The position numbers and the translations under genes are program-made. The notes below the pieces were generated by a model that ran no database searches, was not told where the DNA came from, and saw only the letters and a program-made list of their open reading frames with translations. From the NCBI GenBank assembly GCA_017648805.1, contig JAGCIC010000138.1:1-11375 (forward strand): a stretch of DNA of 11,375 bases. Reading direction: 5' to 3'. This stretch comes from Clostridia bacterium (GTDB lineage Bacteria > Bacillota_A > Clostridia > Christensenellales > Aristaeellaceae). Below, piece after piece: positions 1-9,430 of this stretch. Positions within the stretch are counted from its first letter, which is position 1. Each line of letters starts with the position of its first letter.

Positions 1-197
1 AAGACGACGTGAGCTTCGGTCAGAACCTGCTGAGCATACTCAAGGGTGTGGCGGCGGTGGTGCTGCTGATCGCGGTGGCGGTAGTGGTGCTCAGGATCAT
101 CGAAGCCGGCGCGCAGTCTTCCGGCGGCACGTTCAACCTCAACTGGTTCCGCGACCATCTGGGCGCGGTGGGCCGCTTCCTGTTCCCCGCGAAATAA
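1..197 (+). CDS. C-terminal end of an unidentified membrane protein (partial)
   Basis: An open frame enters from the left edge (first full codon at base 3) and ends at tandem TAA TAA codons (195-200). The visible residues hold one strongly hydrophobic helix (about LLSILKGVAAVVLLIAVAVV), then a short polar stretch and a tail ending FLFPAK. A GTG at base 9 could start a 62-residue protein, but the eight upstream bases show no ribosome binding site and the frame is open to the edge. I therefore read it as the 3' end of a longer gene, although a short complete ORF cannot be excluded. No family is recognisable. A strong terminator follows at once, so it is the last gene of its transcription unit. 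Confidence 0.6.
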   Translation, partial: DDVSFGQNLLSILKGVAAVVLLIAVAVVVLRIIEAGAQSSGGTFNLNWFRDHLGAVGRFLFPAK

Positions 198-210
198 TAA
201 ACGAAACACC

Positions 211-241
211 GGCGCCTCCCCTGCGGGAGGCGCCGTTTTTT
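211..241 (+). terminator. Rho-independent terminator after the left-edge gene
   Basis: A perfect 10-bp stem (ggcgcctccc / gggaggcgcc) with a 4-nt loop (ctgc) is followed by G and a run of six T. It lies 11 nt after the tandem stop codons and separates the left-edge gene from the transpeptidase promoter. Confidence 0.93.
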
Positions 242-295
242 CCCGCCGTTTGATCCTTCCGTTTTTTAATTCTTCTTAACTCCTCCCCCTTCCGC

Positions 296-324
296 TTGCA
301 TATTGCGCCGCGTGGGTGTATAAT
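296..324 (+). promoter_or_regulatory. Sigma-70/sigma-A type promoter for the L,D-transpeptidase gene
   Basis: The -35 is TTGCAT (296-301), followed by a 17-bp spacer and a perfect TATAAT (319-324). The predicted start is near 331, giving a leader of about 20 nt with a GGAGG ribosome binding site at 342-346, 5 nt before the ATG at 352. A CATATT hexamer overlaps the -35 (299-304), as at other promoters in this window. Confidence 0.8.
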
Positions 325-351
325 TAGGATAGAGTAATATCGGAGGCTAAT

Positions 352-4504
<4,153 letters not shown>

Positions 4505-4505
4505 G

Positions 4506-5363
4506 GTGTTTTTAGCCGACAAATGGACCGATTACCGGGTGCTGGACGCGGGCGACGGCATGAAGCTGGAATCCTGGGCGGGCAAGATCCTTTCCCGCCC
4601 GGACCCCCAGGTGATCTGGCCCAAGCAGGACCCCGGCCTCTGGGAGCGCGCCCACGCGGTGTACCACAGGTCCCAGAAAGGCGGCGGCGAATGGGAAAAG
4701 CGCCAGTCCCTGCCCGAAAGCTGGACGCTCAGGTATTCCGACTTAAGTTTCATCGTCCGCCCCACCGGCTTTAAGCACACGGGCCTGTTCCCCGAGCAGG
4801 CGGTGAACTGGGACTGGATGCGGGGTCTGGTAAGCGCAAGCGGGCGGCAGGTGAGCGTGCTGAACCTGTTCGGCTACACCGGCGGCGCCACCTGCGCCCT
4901 GGCAAAGCAGGGCGCGCAGGTCACCCACGTGGACGCCGCGAAGGGCATGGTGGCCTGGGCGGGCGAAAACCGCAAGGCATGCGGCATAGACGAGACGAAG
5001 GTGCGCTGGATCATAGACGACGCGGTCAAGTTCGTGCAGAGGGAGATCCGCCGGGGGCGCAGGTACGACGCGCTGCTCATGGACCCGCCCTCCTACGGCC
5101 GCGGCCCTTCCGGGGAGATCTGGAAGCTCGAGGACGAGCTGTTCCCGCTGGTGGAACTGTGCGCGCAGGTGTTAAGCGACGAACCCCTGTTCATGCTCAT
5201 CAACAGCTACACCACCGGCCTTCAGCCCGCGGTGCTGTCCAACATGCTGCGCCTCACCGTTATGAAGCGCTTCGGCGGCAGCGTGGACGCGGACGAAGTG
5301 GGCCTGCCCATAGAATCCGGCGGTGTGCTGCCCTGCGGGGCTTCTGGGCGCTGGACGCGCTGA
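4506..5363 (+). CDS. Class I SAM-dependent methyltransferase, RlmI-like (COG1092 group), without PUA domain
   Basis: It is predicted to transfer a methyl group from S-adenosylmethionine, most likely to RNA, as for the RlmI/RlmK 23S rRNA enzymes of this group; the actual substrate is unknown. The 285 residues start at a GTG with an ideal ribosome binding site. Residues 1-90 form the N-terminal part, with RPTGFKHTGLFPEQ (85-98) as seen in relatives. The Rossmann fold follows: motif I VLNLFGYTGGAT (118-129), the acidic residue after strand 2 (Asp143 in HVDAAKG), DDAVKF (171-176), the catalytic-loop motif MDPPSYGRG (192-200), and the conserved C-terminal LPCGASGRW (275-283). At 285 residues it is much shorter than RlmI (about 400) and lacks the PUA RNA-binding domain. 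It follows lacZ by 1 nt, probably as a transcriptional passenger, because no metabolic link is obvious. Confidence 0.85.
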   Translation: MFLADKWTDYRVLDAGDGMKLESWAGKILSRPDPQVIWPKQDPGLWERAHAVYHRSQKGGGEWEKRQSLPESWTLRYSDLSFIVRPTGFKHTGLFPEQAVNWDWMRGLVSASGRQVSVLNLFGYTGGATCALAKQGAQVTHVDAAKGMVAWAGENRKACGIDETKVRWIIDDAVKFVQREIRRGRRYDALLMDPPSYGRGPSGEIWKLEDELFPLVELCAQVLSDEPLFMLINSYTTGLQPAVLSNMLRLTVMKRFGGSVDADEVGLPIESGGVLPCGASGRWTR

Positions 5364-5471
5364 AAATGCGCTTTCATGCCCAAAATAGCCACTTGTTCTC
5401 CCACTTTATCCGCTTTTTGGCCGTTTTTTGCGGATTTACCTCCACTTAAACGCCGATTATCCCAAATATGC

Positions 5472-5500
5472 TTGACATATTCCCTGTATAGCGCTATTAT
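5472..5500 (+). promoter_or_regulatory. Strong promoter for the NodB-like protein gene
   Basis: A perfect -35 TTGACA (5472-5477), a 17-bp spacer and -10 TATTAT (5495-5500). The predicted start near 5507 gives a leader of about 54 nt. The 97 bp between the methyltransferase stop and this promoter hold only a weak 6-bp hairpin (ATCCGC 5408-5413 / GCGGAT 5430-5435) and no gene. Confidence 0.87.
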
Positions 5501-5522
5501 AAGGCAGTTATGGGGAATATGT
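5475..5522 (+). repeat. 10-bp inverted repeat bracketing the promoter (candidate operator)
   Basis: ACATATTCCC (5475-5484), overlapping the -35, has an exact inverted copy GGGAATATGT (5513-5522) just after the predicted start site. AATATG (5465-5470) is a further half-site directly upstream. The left arm is shared exactly with the promoter at 6412. A DNA-looping or paired-site repressor would fit; no regulator is encoded nearby. Confidence 0.5.
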
Positions 5523-5560
5523 TTTTTGTCCCCGGAAATATCTGAGCTAAAGGTGGAAAA

Positions 5561-6400
5561 ATGCCCCGACAGGATGAATTTGAGACGCTGCCCATGCGCT
5601 CCGGCGGGCGGAAAGTGCGCTTTAATCCCGGCGCGTGGGTGACGGTGGCGCTCATAATCGCCATCGCCGTGTTCGCGGTGCTGATCATCAAAGACGCCGT
5701 AAAAAAAGAAGATCCCGAAACTCCCATGCAGATAACCGACCTGTACGGCAACCCCTACACGCCGGTCACGCCCACGCCCACTCCCCCGCTGCGCCCCCAG
5801 CCGGAAGCCGAAGGCCTGCTGCCCGTGTTTTTCAGCGCGAACACCCGGGAAAACGTGGTCGCGCTCACCGTGCAGAACGCCGACGCCCGGGCGATAGAGA
5901 CGCTGCTGGACGCGTGTTCACCCCTGGGCGCCCATATCACCTTCTTCATGAAGGGCGAGGAAATGCAGGCGCTGTCCGAGAGCGTGGCGATCGCCTATCT
6001 GAGCGGCCACGAGATAGAGAGCCGCGGCATGAACGCGGGCAACATCTCTTCCCTGCAGGACGAGGCTCTGGCCAACGAGCTGGACGCGCCGCAGCAGTTC
6101 ATGAACGCCATAGCCCCCGGCTACGTGTTCCACTTCCTGCGCACTGACAATTTTAACGACGACAGCGACACGCGGCTGAGCTCCTTCCTCTCGCTCCGCG
6201 GCTACAAGGGCATCTGCCGCTGGGCGCTCAACGAGCCGCGCAGCTTCGAGCAGGTCGCTCCCGGGCAGATAATCAACTTTGATCTGAACAACGTGAAGGC
6301 CGACCGGATAGTGTACGTGATCCAGTATCTATACCAGAGTTCCTACCGCATCGTGAGCCTGAACGACCTGTTCGCCTACGAGTCCAATCTGGTGGACTGA
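5561..6400 (+). CDS. Membrane-anchored NodB-like (polysaccharide deacetylase-fold) protein lacking catalytic residues
   Basis: The 279-residue protein has a short cytoplasmic N-terminus, a membrane helix (about 25-44), a Pro-Thr spacer (68-76) and an extracellular domain (about 88-275) that follows the NodB layout. ENVVALTV matches the first strand (usually VALTFDDG), LLDACSPLGAHITFFMKG (115-132) matches the KATFF helix-strand, AYLSGHEIESR (145-155) matches the GHEIGNH region, and GYKGICRWALN plus GQIINFDLN match the last motifs (usually DW and GSIILLHD). The metal and catalytic residues are absent: the Asp-Asp pair is replaced by Gln-Asn (105-106), and the HxxxH zinc site by SRGMNAGN (154-161). 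A deacetylase would not be expected to work like this, so a binding or structural role at the wall is more likely. The fold call is by motif order only. The start has AGGTGG 4 nt upstream. It has its own strong promoter, and the next gene has another. Confidence 0.6.
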   Translation: MPRQDEFETLPMRSGGRKVRFNPGAWVTVALIIAIAVFAVLIIKDAVKKEDPETPMQITDLYGNPYTPVTPTPTPPLRPQPEAEGLLPVFFSANTRENVVALTVQNADARAIETLLDACSPLGAHITFFMKGEEMQALSESVAIAYLSGHEIESRGMNAGNISSLQDEALANELDAPQQFMNAIAPGYVFHFLRTDNFNDDSDTRLSSFLSLRGYKGICRWALNEPRSFEQVAPGQIINFDLNNVKADRIVYVIQYLYQSSYRIVSLNDLFAYESNLVD

Positions 6401-6411
6401 CCCACCAAAAC

Positions 6412-6440
6412 TTGACATATTCCCGTCACAGTTATATAAT
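6412..6440 (+). promoter_or_regulatory. Perfect consensus promoter for the small membrane protein / zinc-ribbon operon
   Basis: TTGACA (6412-6417), a 17-bp spacer and TATAAT (6435-6440): both boxes and the spacer match the housekeeping consensus exactly. The predicted start near 6447 gives a leader of about 40 nt. The block CTTGACATATTCCC (6411-6424) is identical to 5471-5484 at the preceding promoter, and a partial inverted copy GAATATGT (6450-6457) lies downstream. Confidence 0.9.
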
Positions 6441-6447
6441 AAACTGT
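6428..6447 (+). repeat. 6-bp inverted repeat around the -10 box (candidate operator)
   Basis: ACAGTT (6428-6433) and AACTGT (6442-6447) are exact inverted copies separated by 8 nt, centred on the TATAAT box. The position suits a repressor site. Short arms in AT-rich promoter DNA can occur by chance. Confidence 0.35.
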
Positions 6448-6486
6448 ACGAATATGTTACCGTATACTGGCTGAAAGGCGAGTAAA

Positions 6487-6840
6487 ATGCCCACAAATTC
6501 CAGGTCTTTCGATTCCTTCACCCGCTCCGGCAAACGGGGCAACCGACGCGGCGCGTCCTATTCCCGCCCCGTCAGCGACAACGCCATAAACCGGGACAGA
6601 CAGCAGGTCAGGTCGCTTATAATCGACCTTATTTTCTGTATGCTGCTGCCTCCCTACGGCATATACCGCGTGTGGACGAAGCCGGACCTGTTCCTGGCCG
6701 CCCGCGTGGTGTATTCCCTTGTTGCGGCAGTGTGCATGTACCTTCTGTTCTCGCTCATGCTGCCCACATTGAAGCCCGTGCCCCAGAGCGTGCCCTTGAG
6801 CGCCAGCAGCGCGGTCGAAGTATACTCGTTTTCTGATTAG
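6487..6840 (+). CDS. Small two-helix membrane protein of unknown function
   Basis: I do not recognise this 117-residue protein. It has a very basic, Ser/Arg-rich N-terminal third (1-42), two predicted membrane helices (about 43-60, containing a Pro-Pro kink in LLPPYGIYRVW, and about 71-93), and a short Pro/Ser-rich tail. The positive-inside rule puts the N-terminus in the cytoplasm and, with two helices, the C-terminus there too. The start has a modest site (AAAGG, 8 nt upstream). Its stop codon TAG overlaps the AGGAGG of the next gene, so the two are translationally coupled and the proteins may act together in the membrane. Both follow a perfect consensus promoter, so it should be well expressed. 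Confidence 0.75.
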   Translation: MPTNSRSFDSFTRSGKRGNRRGASYSRPVSDNAINRDRQQVRSLIIDLIFCMLLPPYGIYRVWTKPDLFLAARVVYSLVAAVCMYLLFSLMLPTLKPVPQSVPLSASSAVEVYSFSD

Positions 6841-6849
6841 GAGGCTCGT

Positions 6850-8568
6850 ATGTTCTGCTCAAATTGCGGAAAGAGCTTAAAAAGTGACGCCCTCATCTGC
6901 CCAAACTGCGGCATGACGGTGGGCGAAAGCCGTTTTGACTCCAGCCGCGGCTATACCGGCGCCCAGACGCGCCTTAAGCCCGGGCAGGCAGTCAGGGTCA
7001 ACTCCTCCTACGTCAACCACTATTCCCGGGACGACACCGTCGAAAGCAGCGATAAAGGTTCCCTGCCCTCCGACGAAGACAGCATGTACCGCTCCGTCAA
7101 GGGCGCAGGCATCACCGGTTACGGGGAAGACGACGACCGGGAGCCCCTGTTCGACAGCCGCAGGAACGACGAGCCCGCCCCGGATGAAGAGTTTGAGGAC
7201 GAGGAGGAACAGGACGCCACCGCCGAGAAAAAGCCCTCCCTGTTCTCGTTCCTGTCCCGCAATTCCCGCGCCGGCGAAGACGACGGCGACGAAGCAGAAA
7301 AGCCCCTTGCCGCCGACACGCCCGTAGACGAGATAACCGACGAGGAACGCAAAAGCCTGCTGCACGAGGACGTGGAATTCGCGCCTCCCGCGGGCATAAG
7401 CGAAGACATCCACGCATTCATGGAAGGGCGGCGCCTGGCGCTGGACGCGGAGGACGACATCCCTCCCATCAAGCTCAGAAAGCGCGCCAAGCCCGCGGTG
7501 AAGGACGAAGACTTCGAGGCGGACTTCGACGAGCTGCCCGAAGAAAAGGGCGGTGAGGATCCCTTCGATTTCGAGGACGAGTCCAAGCCCAAAAAGCAGA
7601 AGAAGCAGAAAAAGGCCAAAGTCAAAAAGGTAAAGGAAAAGAAGTCAAAGCAAAAGGAGCCTGTGCCCGACGCGAGCGCGGACGAGCCGGGCGAGGACGA
7701 CGCCCTGTACGGCGACGACGAGGAGTACACCGACGAGGCGCTCATGAACGACATCAAGCGCGACAAGCTCCTGAAGTACATGCGCTACGTGCTGGCGGGG
7801 CTCGCCGCGGTGCTGGTGATACTGGGCGTAGTGGTGCTGCTGGGCAACCTGCGCTCCAGCATGAACGCCGCGCCCGTGGAGGAAGTGAGCTACGACCTTT
7901 GGAACGAGGGCGTGGCGCGTATGGAGCAGCGCGTGGGCCAGTCCTACCGCCGCAGCATGCTGAACCTGTACGACCCCAGCGACATAAGCTCCTACGTCTC
8001 TCTGAGGGAACAGATGACCCGCGACCTGGAGGACCTGAACAGCCTGATGCCCTCCAATCCCCAGCGCAACGACAGGCGATTCATAGACGCGCTCAGAGCC
8101 ATACAGGAGAGCATAAACAACTGCCTGGCCAACGACGCGCTGGCCCTGAGCGACAACACGCTTACCGCCGCCCAGAAGGAGACCCAGAGCGACGCCCGCT
8201 GGAGCCAGGTGCGCCTGATGGTGGAGGCGCTCAAGGCTTCCACCAACACCGGCCAGCTGGACGCCATAATCAAGCAGGAGAAGGTGGAACTGATACTCCA
8301 GGTAACTCCCACCCCCGCCCCCGGCGCTCCCACGCCCGTGCCCTACGTGAGCCTGCAGAAGGGTTCCAAGGGCGAAGAGGTCACGAAGCTCCAGACCCGA
8401 TTGAGCGACCTTGGCTACCTGTCGGGCAAGATCGACGGCGAATACGGCAACCAGACCAAGACCGCCGTGCAGAAGTTCCAGGAGAGGGCGGGCCTGAAAG
8501 CCGACGGCATCGCGGGCGTCGAGACCCAGACGCTGCTATTCTCGGACGAGGCTCCCTACGCGAAATAA
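6850..8568 (+). CDS. Zinc-ribbon, single-pass membrane protein with C-terminal peptidoglycan-binding domain
   Basis: The 572-residue protein appears to link the cytoplasm to the wall. Its N-terminal zinc ribbon has two CxxC pairs (CSNC 3-6, CPNC 17-20), as in the zinc_ribbon_2 type. A long low-complexity region follows: strongly acidic (about 92-165), mixed, a block of almost only Lys/Gln (247-269), then acidic again (278-297). One membrane helix spans about 312-332. The outer part has a helical, probably coiled-coil stretch (about 345-480), a Pro-Thr spacer (486-498) and a PG_binding_1 domain (about 503-563), with SKGEEVTKLQTRL, LGYLSGKIDGEYGNQT and AVQKFQ as its signatures. No hydrolase or transferase domain is present, so it binds rather than cuts peptidoglycan. 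It is the second gene of an operon, 9 nt after the small membrane protein, with AGGAGG overlapping that gene's stop codon. Its role may be sensing or scaffolding; this is inference. Confidence 0.82.
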   Translation: MFCSNCGKSLKSDALICPNCGMTVGESRFDSSRGYTGAQTRLKPGQAVRVNSSYVNHYSRDDTVESSDKGSLPSDEDSMYRSVKGAGITGYGEDDDREPLFDSRRNDEPAPDEEFEDEEEQDATAEKKPSLFSFLSRNSRAGEDDGDEAEKPLAADTPVDEITDEERKSLLHEDVEFAPPAGISEDIHAFMEGRRLALDAEDDIPPIKLRKRAKPAVKDEDFEADFDELPEEKGGEDPFDFEDESKPKKQKKQKKAKVKKVKEKKSKQKEPVPDASADEPGEDDALYGDDEEYTDEALMNDIKRDKLLKYMRYVLAGLAAVLVILGVVVLLGNLRSSMNAAPVEEVSYDLWNEGVARMEQRVGQSYRRSMLNLYDPSDISSYVSLREQMTRDLEDLNSLMPSNPQRNDRRFIDALRAIQESINNCLANDALALSDNTLTAAQKETQSDARWSQVRLMVEALKASTNTGQLDAIIKQEKVELILQVTPTPAPGAPTPVPYVSLQKGSKGEEVTKLQTRLSDLGYLSGKIDGEYGNQTKTAVQKFQERAGLKADGIAGVETQTLLFSDEAPYAK

Positions 8569-8575
8569 TACAGCG

Positions 8576-8611
8576 CCCCGGGCGGCCACGTTCCTGCCCG
8601 GGGAGATTTTT
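8576..8611 (+). terminator. Rho-independent terminator after the zinc-ribbon protein gene
   Basis: An 8-bp perfect GC stem (ccccgggc 8576-8583 / gcccgggg 8596-8603) with a 12-nt loop, then AGA and five T (8607-8611). It begins 8 nt after the stop codon. Confidence 0.8.
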
Positions 8612-8652
8612 GCCCATCGGCGGGTCAAAAGCGCTATTCTTCCGAAAACATA

Positions 8653-8681
8653 TTGACAGCCCACGGATAAAGTGATATTAT
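8653..8681 (+). promoter_or_regulatory. Strong promoter with extended -10 for the ABC exporter operon
   Basis: A perfect TTGACA (8653-8658), a 17-bp spacer and TATTAT (8676-8681) preceded by TGA, which gives the extended -10 element TGn. The predicted start near 8688 leaves a leader of about 22 nt with GGAGG (8702-8706) 4 nt before the ATG. Confidence 0.88.
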
Positions 8682-8694
8682 TATGATATCATAA
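8681..8694 (+). promoter_or_regulatory. Perfect 14-bp palindrome at the transcription start (candidate operator)
   Basis: ttatgatatcataa is its own reverse complement. It covers the last base of the -10 box and the predicted start site, where a bound dimer would block RNA polymerase. GntR-family (YtrA-type) repressors are known partners of small ABC exporter operons, but no regulator gene is in the window, so the binder is unknown. Confidence 0.55.
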
Positions 8695-8710
8695 AGAATA
8701 TGGAGGACGT

Positions 8711-9430
8711 ATGCTGAAAATATCCCATCTTACCAAGATCTACGGCAGCAAAAAGGCAGTGGACGACCTGTCCCTGCACATCAGGCCCGGGGTCATATAC
8801 GGCTTTATCGGCCACAACGGCGCGGGCAAGACCACCACGCTCAAAAGCTGCGCGGGCATACTTAATTTTGAGGCGGGCGACATAGAGATCGCGGGCGTCT
8901 CAATAAAAAAAGACCCTCTGTTCTGCAAGCGCCAGACCGCGTTCCTGCCCGACAATCCGGACATTTACGGCTTTATGACGGGCATCCAGTTCCTTAATTT
9001 CTTAGCCGACATATACGGCATAGACGCGAAGACCCGCCAGGAGCGCATAGACAGGTATTCCGAGATGTTCGAGATCAGGGACAGCCTGGGCCAGAGCGTG
9101 ACGTCCTACTCCCACGGCATGAAGCAGAAGCTGGCCCTGATAGGCGTGCTTATCCGCGAGCCCAGGCTGGTCATGATGGACGAGCCCTTCGTGGGCCTCG
9201 ATCCCATCGCGTCCCACCTGCTCAAGGAGCTGATGCGGGACATCTGCAACAGGGGCGGCGCGATCTTCTTCTCTACCCACGTGCTCGAAGTGGCCCAGAA
9301 ACTGTGCGACGAGGTGGCCATAATCCGCCAGGGCAAGCTTATAAAGAACGGCTCCATGGAAGAGATCGCCGGCGACGAAGGGCTGGAAAGCGTGTTCCTG
9401 GAAATGGAGGGGGAAGCGCAGAATGTTTAA
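8711..9430 (+). CDS. ABC transporter ATP-binding protein (ABC-2 exporter type)
   Basis: This is the ATPase subunit that powers the membrane protein encoded next. The 239 residues are the normal single-domain length. Walker A is GHNGAGKTT (34-42). The Q-loop position reads LPDNPDIYG, with Asp in place of Gln, comparable to LPE in many ABC-2 ATPases. The signature is SYSHGMKQK (132-140), a form common in this subfamily instead of LSGGQ. Walker B is LVMMDEP with catalytic Glu158, the D-loop is GLD (162-164), and His190 is the switch histidine. The protein looks fully functional. The start is set by GGAGG 4 nt upstream. Its last 8 nt overlap the permease start, so translation is coupled. The substrate is unknown; antimicrobial peptides, drugs and lipids are typical of the group. 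Confidence 0.93.
   Translation: MLKISHLTKIYGSKKAVDDLSLHIRPGVIYGFIGHNGAGKTTTLKSCAGILNFEAGDIEIAGVSIKKDPLFCKRQTAFLPDNPDIYGFMTGIQFLNFLADIYGIDAKTRQERIDRYSEMFEIRDSLGQSVTSYSHGMKQKLALIGVLIREPRLVMMDEPFVGLDPIASHLLKELMRDICNRGGAIFFSTHVLEVAQKLCDEVAIIRQGKLIKNGSMEEIAGDEGLESVFLEMEGEAQNV

Noticed and set aside
5361..5376. Catabolite-repression (cre)-like site TGAAA-N6-TTTCA
   Set aside because: The arms are perfect but the spacing is 2 nt longer than the 14-bp cre consensus. It overlaps a stop codon and lies about 95 bp upstream of the nearest promoter, too far for the usual repression mechanism.
5408..5435. Hairpin ATCCGC / GCGGAT after the methyltransferase as a terminator
   Set aside because: Only a 6-bp stem with a 16-nt loop and three T after it; too weak to call.
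6390..6407. Hairpin TGGTGG / CCACCA at the end of the NodB-like gene
   Set aside because: It overlaps the stop codon and is followed by AAAA, not a T-run, so it cannot be a plus-strand intrinsic terminator. No minus-strand gene ends there.
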